Shown: positions 17,202-26,964, numbered from the stretch's first letter. The stretch: DNA of 64,000 nt from Desmonostoc muscorum FACHB-395 (GCF_014698035.1 NZ_JACJSF010000030.1:1-64000); one strand, 5' to 3'. A program made the numbers and translations. Notes: generated from the letters alone by a model not told the origin.

Positions 17202-18245
17202 TTAAGGTTTGACAGAGCTATTCACTGTTTGAAGCACCCGATTCGCTACATTAGATGGAATTTTGGTGTAGTTGAGGTCATCGTTATACTGTTGACCATC
17301 CTTCAATACCCAATTAATCCATTTCTTAATTGCATCAGCCTTAGCAGGATTAGCATACTGTTTGTAAACCATCATCCAAGTAAGACCAACAATGGGATAA
17401 CCTTGTCCTGGATCTCCTACAAAAACACGGTAGTTGTCTGGGAAAGTAACAGTTGCTAAAGCTGCATTTGCAGATTGTAAAGAAGGAGCAACAAATTCTC
17501 CTTTCTTATTTTGTACCAGTGCTGATTTGAGGTTGTTTTGGACAGCGTAGCTATATTCTACATAACCGATAGAACCAGGAGTCCGAGCTACTATAGCAGC
17601 TACGCCTGGATTACCTTTGCCTTTGAGGACATTTGGCAAATTCCATTTTGGAGCAGTGTTAGCTCCAACTCTGCCTTTAAAATAGCCACTGATAGCACTC
17701 AAGTGATTAGTAAAAATGAAAGTTGTACCGCTACCATCAGCACGAACAGCAAATTTAATTGTTTGATTTGGTAGATTAGCACCTGGATTATCAGCTTTAA
17801 TCTTTGCGTCATCCCATTTGGTAATTTGACCTGAATAAATTGCTGGTAGTGTAGCGCGGGACAATTTGAGATCGTTAACACCCGGAAGATTGTAAACAAC
17901 AGAAACAGCGCCGCCGGCTGTGGGTACTAAGATTGCACCGTTCTTGACTTTAGCAATTTCATCATCTTTCATTGCAGCATCACTACCACCAAAGTCAACG
18001 GTTCCAGCGATGACTTGACGAATACCGCCGCCACTACCAATTGCTTGATAGTTAATTTTCAAGTCTGGATATTTCTTCTTTACTTCACGAGCATACCGTT
18101 CGTAAAGCGGAGCCGGAAAAGTTGCTCCTGCACCATTGAGAGTTTCAGCTTGTGCGATCGCACTAAAAAATGGACTAAGTGCAACAGAAGTTGTCACCAA
18201 TGAAGTAGCAACGACACGATTCAAGGTGGTGGTCGAAAAAATCAT
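17202..18245 (-). CDS. pstS: Periplasmic phosphate-binding protein PstS
   Basis: A 347-residue solute-binding protein for phosphate. Residues 1-33 are a signal peptide ending at AIAQA|ETL. The mature start ETLNGAGATFPAPLYERYAR, the GSGGGIRQV segment and RADGSGTTFIFTNHL (phosphate-contacting Ser/Arg/Asp) are diagnostic. It heads the pst series, with pstC 476 bases further down. A possible Pho box lies about 70 bases upstream of the start. It is expected to be strongly induced by phosphate starvation through the PhoB/SphR system. Confidence 0.97.
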   Translation of the reverse strand: MIFSTTTLNRVVATSLVTTSVALSPFFSAIAQAETLNGAGATFPAPLYERYAREVKKKYPDLKINYQAIGSGGGIRQVIAGTVDFGGSDAAMKDDEIAKVKNGAILVPTAGGAVSVVYNLPGVNDLKLSRATLPAIYSGQITKWDDAKIKADNPGANLPNQTIKFAVRADGSGTTFIFTNHLSAISGYFKGRVGANTAPKWNLPNVLKGKGNPGVAAIVARTPGSIGYVEYSYAVQNNLKSALVQNKKGEFVAPSLQSANAALATVTFPDNYRVFVGDPGQGYPIVGLTWMMVYKQYANPAKADAIKKWINWVLKDGQQYNDDLNYTKIPSNVANRVLQTVNSSVKP

Positions 18246-18312
18246 ATTACCTCTGATTAAAGGAATATCTTCCTGCTGTAATTCCAGCCTTAATCAAGGT
18301 ACATTTGTTATG

Positions 18313-18331
18313 GTTAAACTTTCTTTAACAA
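18313..18331. promoter_or_regulatory. Possible Pho box upstream of pstS
   Basis: Two TTAA cores are spaced 11 bases apart (18314-18317 and 18325-18328) in GTTAAACTTTCTTTAACAA. Pho boxes are direct repeats of an 8-base PyTTAAPyPyT-type unit with three bases between, which gives this period. The second unit is weak and the region is AT-rich, so chance is possible. No other site was found upstream of the gene. Confidence 0.35.
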
Positions 18332-18591
18332 TTGATAAATAAAAAATTAAGATGCGTTTAAATCTTCATTTAAAATATTTTTTACTTTTTGATATTTGAT
18401 TGATTAAATTAGTTAGTAAAAAGATGCCAATAAAAACTTAAACAATTAAAAATGAGTAAATCACTAAACTTAAAAAAGATAACTCTGCTAGAAAATGGAT
18501 AAAAATCTGTATTTATCGGTTAGCTTGGTGATGATGCGTTTTGGCATATTTTCAGTGCAAGAATAGTAGGTTGCCTTGAACGAAATATTTG

Positions 18592-19161
18592 TTACGCAGT
18601 CACCTTTAACCATCCAAAAATATCACCTACCGTCAACTGTAACCCCTGACAAAATTCTGGCACTGGTAAAACAGACTCAATTTCCTCAAAAGGTAAAGGT
18701 TGTTGTCCCGCAGGATAAACAGCAATGAATCGCTCATCAGGGTCAATTAACCAACCCATTTTAGTCCCATGATTGAGTGCGTGTAAGATTTTCTTTGTAA
18801 CTTTTGTATGGCTTTGTTCGGGGGAGAGAATTTCGATTATCCAGTCGGGTGCTACACTAAATGTATTGGCAATATCACCATTTTCATCTACGGGAAGCCT
18901 TGCCCAAGAGAATACAGCGACATCGGGAACTATAGAACGTCCTGCAAAAGTGCAACGTAATTCTGGAAAAGCCCAACCCATTTTTTGGACTTTGATAACA
19001 GAATTGATTGTGGGACAGAGTTCTCCTTGAATAGTGCTATGTTTTCCTTGAGGCATAGGTTTTGGAAGGATTTTCCCATCGATGTATTCACAATACGGTT
19101 TTGTTTCTGGTAGTGCGATAAACTCTTCTAGGGTCAATATTTTATTTGATATTTGTACCAT
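18592..19161 (-). CDS. Uma2-family (DUF820) putative restriction endonuclease-fold protein
   Basis: A 189-residue member of the family that is expanded in cyanobacteria. The PD-(D/E)XK-like core is visible: LTLEEFIALPETKPYCEYIDG, then IVPDVAVFSW and APDWIIEILSPEQSHTKVTKK and GWLIDPDE. The domain fold is nuclease-like but the biological role is unknown. The gene stands alone between pstS and the SpoIIM-like gene, all on the minus strand. Confidence 0.88.
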   Translation of the reverse strand: MVQISNKILTLEEFIALPETKPYCEYIDGKILPKPMPQGKHSTIQGELCPTINSVIKVQKMGWAFPELRCTFAGRSIVPDVAVFSWARLPVDENGDIANTFSVAPDWIIEILSPEQSHTKVTKKILHALNHGTKMGWLIDPDERFIAVYPAGQQPLPFEEIESVLPVPEFCQGLQLTVGDIFGWLKVTA

Positions 19162-19262
19162 GATTATCCTAGCTTCAACTTATAATACTTTTTGACATCG
19201 TTAGAATTTATCTTATTCTAAAATATTTTTCAATTTACCAATCCGTAAACATCTAAATTATT

Positions 19263-20216
19263 TCATGCTTTCTTGCGCCTACAATACATTACCAAAAGTA
19301 TAAATAATCCCGTTCCTGCCAAATATTTAATTACATCAGGTATGCTCGGATTAGGTGAAAAAAAGCCTTCGATCGTACCAGCAATAATCAACATTGGTAC
19401 AATGCCAAATACTAGCTGCACCGCCTGAGAACCATAAAATTTCAGTGCATCCCCACGGCGATATTTTCCAGGAAATAAAATTGCTCTTGCTAATAAAAAT
19501 CCTGCACCCCCAGCAAAAAAGATTGCGGGTAATTCCAAAGAACCATGCGGAAACACAAAGGCCCAAAAAGGATAAGCCAGATTATTTTGACCAACTAAAG
19601 TTCCAACAGCACCAATTAATAAGCCATTAAATACCATCAAATAGGCTGTATATAGCCCAAAGGTGATGCCACCGGCAGCAGCACCAAAGGATACGGACAG
19701 ATTATTGATCGTAATACCACTGGATGCCAGAGGTTCAACACCGACAATTGACCCCATCCATAATTTATGCTCATCTCGCACCTTGGTAATCAAACTTTCA
19801 GGTACGATCAAAGCCATAAAGCTGGGATTTTGCCAAGAATACCACCAAGCCACTAGTGCCCCCAGTAGGAACAGTGCCGTGGCTAAAGCAATATATGCAA
19901 ATGTTTTCTGGACTACATCTGGTAATCCCCATCTGTAAAATTCTAAGATTGCCTGCCATTCCTGTCGCCGCGAACCTTGGTAAATCTGCGTATAGGCACG
20001 AGTTGTTAAAGATTGTAAACTTTGTATCAAAGTATTGCCGATTTGCTGGGTACGGGCACGAGCCAAATCTGCCGCTACTGAACGATATAAACTCGCTAAC
20101 TCTCTAATTTCTGATGCCCTTAGAGACTTTAGCCCTCTTTTTTCTATCTGCTTTAATAAGGCATCCAGACGTTGCCAATTTGGTTCTCGTCGCGCAATCC
20201 AACGTTGAATATTCAT
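19263..20216 (-). CDS. Stage II sporulation protein M-like membrane protein
   Basis: A SpoIIM/DUF95-family protein of about 317 residues. The first 100 residues are soluble and basic (REPNWQRLDALLKQIEKRGL, LASLYRSVAADLARAR). The rest has five or six hydrophobic helices, including FVFPHGSLELPAIFFAGGAG, the family's signature. In bacteria that do not sporulate these proteins occur next to RDD and DUF975-like membrane proteins, as here. Their function is not known. The frame can start at GTG 20231, but ATG 20216 gives the typical MNIQRWIARREPNW. Confidence 0.85.
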   Translation of the reverse strand: MNIQRWIARREPNWQRLDALLKQIEKRGLKSLRASEIRELASLYRSVAADLARARTQQIGNTLIQSLQSLTTRAYTQIYQGSRRQEWQAILEFYRWGLPDVVQKTFAYIALATALFLLGALVAWWYSWQNPSFMALIVPESLITKVRDEHKLWMGSIVGVEPLASSGITINNLSVSFGAAAGGITFGLYTAYLMVFNGLLIGAVGTLVGQNNLAYPFWAFVFPHGSLELPAIFFAGGAGFLLARAILFPGKYRRGDALKFYGSQAVQLVFGIVPMLIIAGTIEGFFSPNPSIPDVIKYLAGTGLFILLVMYCRRKKA

Positions 20217-20296
20217 GAATTTTGGGAACACTGAGTTTAACTTAGCTTAAGATAGCCTCAAATTGATCTCCGTAGTTTCAAGGGAAATTTGCCATT

Positions 20297-21142
20297 ATGT
20301 CTGAAAATTTTGGATCTTCCGGCCAGATACAACCACTGAGTGTAGGAAATGTTGTCAGTGCTGCGGTGCGATTGTATCGTTCTCATCTTAAGACTTATTT
20401 GAAACTGGCTGCGATCGCTCACTTGTGGGTTCTCCTTCCGATTTATGGCTGGGCAAAATATGCAGCCATCTCTGGACTAATTTCACGCTTGGCTTTTGGA
20501 GAATTGATTTACCAACCTGAAACTGTCCAAGCCGCCAGCAGCCATGTTAATCCGCGTCTCTGGTCATTTTTAAGAGTTGGTTTTCAGGTAGGAGTATCTT
20601 TGCTGCTAGTTTATTTAGGATTGGCGATCGCAGGTGGTATTCTGTCTGCTTTGCTGGTAGCGTTATTGGGAGGGATATTAGGTACTGCGGGTGTTATAGT
20701 CACAACCACATTGACAATAATTTTAATGGTAATTATTTTACTGTTGGGACTAACCTGGTTCTACTCTCGTTGGATAGTAGCTGAGGTACCGCTAGCAGTT
20801 GAAGAAAATATTAATGGTGGCGAAAGTGTTGCTAGAAGTTGGGAGTTAACTAAAGCCTCGGTACTTCGCATTCAGGGCGTTGTTTTAGTTGCTTTTTTCG
20901 TTACACTGCCATTAGTGTTTGTATTAAATTATGTACCTAGCTTATTCCTCATCAAGCTCGAGCCTGGTACTGTCATCTACGGAATTGTGTATTTTATTTC
21001 TGTGATTGGTAGCTTAGTAGGTGGAGTTTTGATAATGCCGTTCTGGCAAGCATTAAAAGCTGTTTTATACTTGGATTTGCGGACTCGGCGTGAGGGTCTA
21101 GGTTTGCAGTTACGGCAACCTCCTACACAAGATTTTCGTTGA
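20297..21142 (+). CDS. Multi-pass membrane protein (DUF975/GPDPase membrane-domain-like)
   Basis: A 281-residue protein with a short polar N-terminus (PLSVGNVVSAAVRLYRSHLK) and about six membrane helices. The middle motif EENINGGESVARSWELTKAS resembles the amphipathic segment of DUF975 and the membrane domain of glycerophosphodiester phosphodiesterases. No catalytic site is visible. It is followed 44 bases later by the RDD gene and is divergent from SpoIIM; the three likely form one functional group at the membrane. Exact function unknown. Confidence 0.65.
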   Translation: MSENFGSSGQIQPLSVGNVVSAAVRLYRSHLKTYLKLAAIAHLWVLLPIYGWAKYAAISGLISRLAFGELIYQPETVQAASSHVNPRLWSFLRVGFQVGVSLLLVYLGLAIAGGILSALLVALLGGILGTAGVIVTTTLTIILMVIILLLGLTWFYSRWIVAEVPLAVEENINGGESVARSWELTKASVLRIQGVVLVAFFVTLPLVFVLNYVPSLFLIKLEPGTVIYGIVYFISVIGSLVGGVLIMPFWQALKAVLYLDLRTRREGLGLQLRQPPTQDFR

Positions 21143-21186
21143 CCAACGTCTTAATTCAACTCTATTAATTTTCAATTGGTTAAAAT

Positions 21187-21972
21187 ATGCGCTTTTTTAA
21201 TCGCATCACATTCCAGACTCCAGAAAGTGTAGAGTTGGAATTTACTTTAGCGGGAATTGGTAATCGAGCTTTAGCGCTGCTGATTGACTATACAGTGTTG
21301 GGTATAACTTTGCTTTTGTTTGTCTTTACCTGGGCTGTATTTTCAACGCAGCTGGTAAATTTTATTGAAGACTTTTTTACGAGTTTACCAAATTTAGACA
21401 TTTGGTTGTTAGCAATTTTCTTCATTATTGCCTTTGCAATTTACATCAGCTATTTTGTATTTTTTGAAACCTTATGGTTTGGGCAAACCCCTGGTAAACG
21501 GGTTGCTAAGATTCGCGTAGTTCGAGATGATGGCAGGCTCATTGGGTTACAACAAGCAACTCTCCGTGCCCTACTACGCCCCTTTGATGAGACTTTATTT
21601 ATTGGCGCTTTTTTAATTATGTTGGGTAGTCGTGAAAAGCGTTTAGGTGATTTGGCTGCCGGTACAATTGTAATTCAAGCTGAAACACCCATTGCATCTG
21701 CGACATTGACAATTTCAGAACAGGCAAAGGAACTTTATGAACAGTTAATCCAAATCGCCGATTTATCGAAATTATTGCCCGATGACTTTGCAGTTATTCG
21801 TGAATATTTGCAGCGACGGGCTGCAATGTCATTAAAGGCAAGAGCCTCATTATCTCTAAAGTTAGCCGAGCAAGTAGTAGCTATTATTAATTTAGAAAAC
21901 TTGCCAGAAGCTGTTACACCTGATGTATTTTTAGAAGCTGTTTATCTCGTGTATCAAGAACCTAAATTTTAG
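21187..21972 (+). CDS. RDD-family membrane protein
   Basis: Residues 10-170 hold the RDD domain: FTLAGIGNRALALLIDYTVL (Arg and Asp of the name), a second helix pair, then FGQTPGKRVAKIRVVRDDGR and LRALLRPFDE. The C-terminal 90 residues are soluble and helical, a feature of cyanobacterial members. RDD proteins are thought to transport small solutes or ions, but this is not established for this one. It lies directly after the DUF975-like gene, probably in one transcript. Confidence 0.9.
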   Translation: MRFFNRITFQTPESVELEFTLAGIGNRALALLIDYTVLGITLLLFVFTWAVFSTQLVNFIEDFFTSLPNLDIWLLAIFFIIAFAIYISYFVFFETLWFGQTPGKRVAKIRVVRDDGRLIGLQQATLRALLRPFDETLFIGAFLIMLGSREKRLGDLAAGTIVIQAETPIASATLTISEQAKELYEQLIQIADLSKLLPDDFAVIREYLQRRAAMSLKARASLSLKLAEQVVAIINLENLPEAVTPDVFLEAVYLVYQEPKF

Positions 21973-22053
21973 GCGAGAGATTTTATTTACAGCATTGGTA
22001 AAAAGTTAAGTTTACCTAAAAAACAAAATCTTGAAGAAGAATTCAGAAGTCAG

Positions 22054-22175
22054 AATTCAGGAGTCAGAATCAAGACGCTCGATAGCGTAGCCATGCCAAA
22101 GGCTTATCGGACAGTCGTACAAAATTCATTCTGTTAGCGGATAGCTAAGGTTTAGCCCATTCTGACTCCTGGATT
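22054..22175. repeat. Inverted repeat between convergent genes
   Basis: AATTCAGGAGTCAGAAT at 22054-22070 pairs with ATTCTGACTCCTGGATT at 22159-22175 (16 of 17). The 88 bases between are GC-richer and hold shorter palindromes. The arm sequence recurs at 8188-8217 and near 14647. It may fold into a long hairpin that ends transcripts of the RDD gene. Confidence 0.5.
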
Positions 22176-22243
22176 CTGTTCGATAATCAGTAGTTAGTTG
22201 CCAGTGAGTGGAAACTACTGGCGACTAACTACTAACTAATGAC

Positions 22244-23035
22244 TTAAAAATCTAAAATCGGCCAGTCTGGTTCACGATAATAGTGTGTCATGTTGTCAAA
22301 TTTTCGCAATTCGACACGATTGATCGAAAATTCTGGCAAATTAAACAGCCATTTTTCATTCAATTCCGAAAGATTTGTGCTGAAACTTGTGCGGTCTAAG
22401 TCAGATGAAACCTCCCCAAAATAGGCTAATGTAACATGGGCAGTGAAATGATAATGCTGCTCAATACCCAAGGCAATCAACTTGGGATTTTGATAAATTG
22501 TTCGGCGGAATTTAATAATTTCCTCATAGCAGCTTTCATCTTGAGGTACTAAACAAACAGCTATAGCTCTTGGCATCAGTATCAGTCCCAGCATTTGCCA
22601 TTTAATCGGATGACTCCTATTTGTCATCAATTGTTGATATTGCTGAAACATTTCGGCTAAACAAGAGGGTAACTCCTCGTCAAATTTAGGATTATTTTCG
22701 CGGGCATCAAGGTAAGCATGATCCCAAATTAAATCCGCTAAAGTGACATGGAAGCTAGCAGGAGGTACAGGTATAATCAAATTACGGTTTACAGGCAACT
22801 GCAAAAGTTCCTGTTGGTAAGTCTGTAATTTGGCATAGAAAGCAGAATTTTCTGATTCTTCTTCTGCCGCAGGCGTTGTAATTAGCGTATACCCAGGAAA
22901 AGACGCTGCTTCTCTCAAGCCAGAATTTGGCTGAAATTTAGAAGATTCCTGAATATGCTGGGCTTGGGATCTGTAGGCTTCTGGCAGCGTCAGTCGTGCT
23001 AACCGATTTAAGTAAGTTTGATAGTTGTCGTCCAA
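22244..23035 (-). CDS. 2H phosphoesterase-like protein (DUF1868 type)
   Basis: The 263-residue protein has the two H-x-T/V motifs of the 2H fold: FHVTLADL near residue 117 and HVTLAYFG near residue 208. Residues 40-60 (GLREAASFPGYTLITTP) and the middle resemble the DUF1868 group. 2H enzymes act on 2',5' or cyclic phosphodiester bonds in RNA or small nucleotides; the substrate here is unknown. The gene is alone, convergent with the RDD gene and divergent from holA. Confidence 0.7.
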   Translation of the reverse strand: MDDNYQTYLNRLARLTLPEAYRSQAQHIQESSKFQPNSGLREAASFPGYTLITTPAAEEESENSAFYAKLQTYQQELLQLPVNRNLIIPVPPASFHVTLADLIWDHAYLDARENNPKFDEELPSCLAEMFQQYQQLMTNRSHPIKWQMLGLILMPRAIAVCLVPQDESCYEEIIKFRRTIYQNPKLIALGIEQHYHFTAHVTLAYFGEVSSDLDRTSFSTNLSELNEKWLFNLPEFSINRVELRKFDNMTHYYREPDWPILDF

Positions 23036-23303
23036 TCTTCATAGCCTCACGCTCTCACTTGATAGATTTTAGGGAAAATTACCCCGAATAAGAGAATGAT
23101 TTTAAAAGTATTTAGTTTTTGGGAGTGGGGAATAGGGAAGAAGCAGGGAGAGATGAGGGAGACAAGGAGAACAACGAGGATAGAGAGATAAGGGAGAATT
23201 ATTAAACAAGTTTCGTCTTTGTCTCCACCTCTCCCTTGGCTTCCTTCTATCTTCACAATGCCCAATTCCCAATTCCCAATGCCCATCGGTGAGAGGTTTA
23301 TCT

Positions 23304-24293
23304 ATGCCAATCTATGTTTACTGGGGTGAAGATGATTTTGCGATGGAAAAGGCGATCGCTGTTTTGCGCGATCGCGTTCTCGATCCCAATTGGATAAGTT
23401 TTAATTACACTGCATTCACCCCAGATCAAGCTGATGCTGCTATCCAGGGGTTAAATCAGGTGATGACACCCACTTTCGGCGCTGGTGGGCGCTTGGTATG
23501 GCTGATAAATACAACCTTGTGTCAGCACTGTCCAGAGAACGTCTTAGGGGAACTGGTGCGATCGCTATCTGTCATTCCCGAAAACTCATTTTTATTACTC
23601 AGCAGCCGCAACAAGCCAGATGAACGCCTCAAATCCACGAAATTGTTAAAACAATTTGCTACCGAATTCCGAGAATTTCCCCTCATTCCCCCTTGGAAAA
23701 CCGAATTACTAGTGCAATCTGTTAATCAAGTAGCCCAGACTGTGGGCGTAAAACTGACTGCCAATACTGCCCAACTGTTGGCAGAATCCGTTGGAAATGA
23801 TACGCGATTGCTCTACAATGAAATAGAGAAATTACGGTTATATGCCCACGGTACCAATAAGCCTTTAGACGTAGATACCGTTACAAAGTTAGTAAGAAAT
23901 ACTACTCACAATAGTTTACAATTAGCAGCAGCAATCAGAATAGGAGATACAGCGAAAGCTTTGACAACCTTGGCAGATATGATCAATGCTTCTGAGCCAG
24001 GATTACGGATAGTTGCCACATTGATTGGACAATTTCGCACCTGGCTATGGGTCAAGATTATGATAGAAAGTGGTGAGCGCAACCAACAAGCGATCGCTCA
24101 AGCTGCTGATATCGGTAATCCCAAGCGGATCTACTTCTTACAACAAGAAATCAAACTGCTTTCTGTGCAACAGTTAATCTCCTGCTTACCTCTACTATTG
24201 GAGTTAGAAGTGAGCCTCAAGCAAGGAGCATCAGAAATGTCAACATTTCAGACTAAAGTCATCGAACTTTGTCAAATATGCCGAGGAAGTTGA
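23304..24293 (+). CDS. holA: DNA polymerase III subunit delta
   Basis: The clamp-loader delta subunit opens the beta clamp. The protein has about 329 residues from ATG 23304: N-terminal MPIYVYWGEDDFAMEKAIA, the middle LLSSRNKPDERLKSTKLLKQ and the helical LAESVGNDTRLLYNEIEKLR, and the collar domain with LRIVATLIGQFRTWLWVK. The frame can open at GTG 23289, but MPIYVYW is the family's usual start. The DNA just upstream is a 7-base tandem repeat (CAATTCC). Its partner gene dnaX is 8 kb further on. Confidence 0.95.
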   Translation: MPIYVYWGEDDFAMEKAIAVLRDRVLDPNWISFNYTAFTPDQADAAIQGLNQVMTPTFGAGGRLVWLINTTLCQHCPENVLGELVRSLSVIPENSFLLLSSRNKPDERLKSTKLLKQFATEFREFPLIPPWKTELLVQSVNQVAQTVGVKLTANTAQLLAESVGNDTRLLYNEIEKLRLYAHGTNKPLDVDTVTKLVRNTTHNSLQLAAAIRIGDTAKALTTLADMINASEPGLRIVATLIGQFRTWLWVKIMIESGERNQQAIAQAADIGNPKRIYFLQQEIKLLSVQQLISCLPLLLELEVSLKQGASEMSTFQTKVIELCQICRGS

Positions 24294-24402
24294 CAATCAA
24301 ATATAAAAACTTGATGTATTGAACAGTTGCTGGAACTTCCAACTCTGAAAATAATTCAAAGTCCTTATAATATCCCTGATGTAGTTTTGTGTCACACACT
24401 AT

Positions 24403-24885
24403 ATGAATAAAATTTCCAATTTCCTTTCCCGATCCAGCCGAAAGCGAATCCTTTGCCAATCATTCTTTTTCGGCGCGATCGCTACTGCGAGTGTCATTTC
24501 TAACGCTTTTTCAGTTAATTCAAAAGCTTATGGTCAAACTGCATCACCAATAGCTAACAATACTCAAATTGACAGCTACGCTCAAGCAGTGCTAGCAATG
24601 GAACCAGCACGTCAAAAGGCTTTTGAAACCATTAAAAACCTGATTGGCAGTGGAGAAGTTCCCAAAATTGTTTGTAACGATTCTAACAGCATAAATGATC
24701 TTCCTAGAAAGGCTCAAGATATCGCAGTAAATTACTGTAATAACTCTCAAAAAATTGTCCAAGATAATGGTTTGAGCATCGATCAGTTTAACAAAATCAC
24801 TATAGAAATACAAAATAACGATCTTTTAAAACAGCAGGTTTACAACACCTTATTACGTCTGCAAAAAACCCCCGATTCTCCTTAG
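24403..24885 (+). CDS. Secreted DUF4168-like protein
   Basis: A 160-residue protein with an N-terminal signal peptide: basic SRSSRKRIL, hydrophobic FFFGAIATASVISNAF, cleavage near SKAYGQT. The mature part contains IDSYAQAVLAMEPARQKAFE, a lineage feature of DUF4168, and two cysteines (KIVCND and VNYCNNS) that may form a disulfide. Its function is unknown. A hairpin terminator with a T run follows (24933-24968). Confidence 0.75.
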   Translation: MNKISNFLSRSSRKRILCQSFFFGAIATASVISNAFSVNSKAYGQTASPIANNTQIDSYAQAVLAMEPARQKAFETIKNLIGSGEVPKIVCNDSNSINDLPRKAQDIAVNYCNNSQKIVQDNGLSIDQFNKITIEIQNNDLLKQQVYNTLLRLQKTPDSP

Positions 24886-24932
24886 TTAAAATCTGCATAA
24901 CACTAAAATTAGACAGGATCGCGGTTAAAATA

Positions 24933-24968
24933 ACTACCCTTGTATGAAAGCAAGGGCTAGTATTTTTT
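24933..24968 (+). terminator. Intrinsic terminator
   Basis: ACTACCCTTG and CAAGGGCTAGT pair around an eight-base loop with one bulged base, followed by TATTTTTT. It lies 48 bases after the DUF4168 gene. Confidence 0.75.
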
Positions 24969-25079
24969 ATCTATAGAACAATCCAAGATTTATTCATAAA
25001 ATACTCGTTTGTGGATAATAGGTTAATAAGTAATAATCTATTGAATTTTAAGAATCGGTTTTTATTACCGTCCTATCAT

Positions 25080-25691
25080 TCAATTATCAGAAAAGTTTGC
25101 TTGTCGCTTAGTGTGAATATTTTTCATGTGCTTCTTCACGGTGTTTATGGTGATGTAAAGCTTCATAGCAATTTCTTTGTAGCTGTAGTTGCTTCTATAG
25201 AGAAACCAAATTTCAGCTTCTCGTGGCGTGAGGTCAAATTTTTTAACTTCAGTGAGTGCTACATTTTTTACAGACTCATACTGGTTTTCTATGGTAACTA
25301 ATAAGCAAGGCACTTCAAACCCATCTAAATCTAGCAGTCTCACCCTAATCCGAAAAATATTTGACTTATCAAGTACAATTTCATCCGACAAAATCAGAAG
25401 TTTATCAGAAAACAAATACTGGCTACTGAGTAAAGATTCACAAAGATTCCAGATAGCTGGCGGTACAAAATTCGGGTTGAAATTGTCTTGATTGAATTGG
25501 CAACAAAGGCGATTAGCAGACGCATTACTATGTACTACTTCACCAGTTTGGCTTAAAATTAATATACCGTCTTCTAAGCCTTCAATTACTTCTTGTAAAA
25601 AATTAGCTCGCTTCGAGTTAAGTAAATCAATATTCTCTAGCTGTTCTGGTTCTGCTACTGTTTTTACTAATGTCTTTGTTAGGGCAATCAT
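25080..25691 (-). CDS. LuxR-type transcriptional regulator with a PAS-like domain
   Basis: A 203-residue regulator. Residues 30-60 are PAS-like (EGLEDGILILSQTGEVVHSN, ANRLCCQF). The C-terminal helix-turn-helix is typical LuxR/FixJ: LTPREAEIWFLYRSNYSYKE, then KLYITINTVKKHMKNIHTK. There is no phospho-acceptor receiver domain, so the signal is probably sensed by the PAS part. The target genes are unknown. The protein ends RQANFSDN, at the normal end of the HTH. It is monocistronic. Confidence 0.88.
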   Translation of the reverse strand: MIALTKTLVKTVAEPEQLENIDLLNSKRANFLQEVIEGLEDGILILSQTGEVVHSNASANRLCCQFNQDNFNPNFVPPAIWNLCESLLSSQYLFSDKLLILSDEIVLDKSNIFRIRVRLLDLDGFEVPCLLVTIENQYESVKNVALTEVKKFDLTPREAEIWFLYRSNYSYKEIAMKLYITINTVKKHMKNIHTKRQANFSDN

Positions 25692-26296
25692 AGGAGATAA
25701 ATTAATGTATAAAATAGTGCTTGTTTATTAGATTCGTGCAACTTGGAAGATGTACTAATCTATTTTTTGGATGGTTATCTGAATAAATTGGGTGAATATT
25801 GCAGACTAATCACACCCATGAAAGTAAGTACAAGTGTTATTTCTAAAACAAACTCCTGAGAATACTCAATCAACAATTCATCTATTTTGTTTGAATTAAT
25901 TTAGGTTATACATTTTAAATACAACTCTGAAATAGCCTATTTCGGAAGACGCAAAATTTAATTTGGCTAGACTTTGCCTCGCTACGCTAAGGTGTCATTG
26001 CTAGATTAATTGTCTAAAATCAAATGTATTATTTTGTTGAATGTGAGCCACTTCTACAAAATAGCTATCACCCCAATAAATAAAAATTATTCAGATGTAA
26101 ATAAAAATATACACACAAATATTTTTATGCGCGTGTATTTACTATGTATGCTAAATTGCAGACTAAATTTTACATTGATTAAAGTAAGCGATCGCAGGTA
26201 GGCTCAAAAGCTTCCATCATAAACGCCATACCAGACAGATAGAAGTACCTGAAAAATGTCATCATAGTTAAGGTAAAACATTCTGGAGATAAGACA
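25692..26296. other. AT-rich intergenic region, nothing recognised
   Basis: About 600 bases between the LuxR-type gene and recR. The open frames inside it have no protein-like composition and I see no repeat or RNA gene. The recR Shine-Dalgarno (GGAG, 26285-26288) lies at its end. Confidence 0.4.
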
Positions 26297-26893
26297 ACGG
26301 TTTACGCACGCCCTTTAGCACGGTTAATTGAGCAATTGCAACGCCTGCCGGGAGTTGGCCCTAAATCTGCCCAAAGACTGGCTTTGCATATTTTGAAGCG
26401 TCCAGAAGCAGAAGTAGAAGCTTTGGCACAAGCATTAATTGAAGCCAAAAAACAGATAGGCTTGTGTTCTGTTTGCTTTCACTTATCTGCTGAACCTGTT
26501 TGTGAAATCTGTCGCAATGCCAACCGTGACAACAATACTATCTGTGTCGTAGCAGATCCCCGCGATGTAATTGCGCTGGAAAAAACCCGCGAATACAAAG
26601 GCAAATATCACGTTTTGGGTGGGGTGATTTCTCCAATTGATGGAATTGGGCCAGAACAGTTAAATATACTGGCTTTGCAGCGACGGGTAAATCAGCAAAA
26701 ACCTCAAGAAGTTATTCTGGCAATTAGTCCGAGTATAGAAGGGGAAACAACAACACTATATATAGGTCAGCTATTGAAACCATTTACCAAGGTGACGCGG
26801 ATTGCCTTTGGTTTGCCTGTAGGTGGTGATTTGGAATACGCCGACGAAGTGACCCTGGCAAGGGCATTGGAAGGACGCAGAGAGTTAGATTAA
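26297..26893 (+). CDS. recR: Recombination protein RecR, probable ACG start
   Basis: RecR works with RecF and RecO to load RecA at gaps. Seen here are the HhH segment [20 protein letters not shown], the four-Cys zinc finger C-x2-C-x8-C-x2-C in [16 protein letters not shown] and a Toprim domain with [20 protein letters not shown] and TTLYIGQLL. No ATG, GTG or TTG gives a full N-terminus: TTG 26336 would remove the conserved [10 protein letters not shown] helix. An ACG at 26297 reads [15 protein letters not shown], preceded by GGAG with eight bases spacing, and makes 198 residues, the normal length. A single T-to-C change from ATG would explain it. Confidence 0.92.
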   Translation, partial: TVYARPLARLIEQLQRLPGVGPKSAQRLALHILKRPEAEVEALAQALIEAKKQIGLCSVCFHLSAEPVCEICRNANRDNNTICVVADPRDVIALEKTREYKGKYHVLGGVISPIDGIGPEQLNILALQRRVNQQKPQEVILAISPSIEGETTTLYIGQLLKPFTKVTRIAFGLPVGGDLEYADEVTLARALEGRRELD

Positions 26894-26964
26894 GGTTAAT
26901 TCAAAGGTTTATAAACTAAACCTCATCTATGTTGAAACGTAGAGTTTTTTAAAAGATATATTTA

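Noticed and set aside
26010-26201. Open frame of 63 codons upstream of recR
   Set aside because: AT-rich, no ribosome-binding site, and no protein-like pattern.
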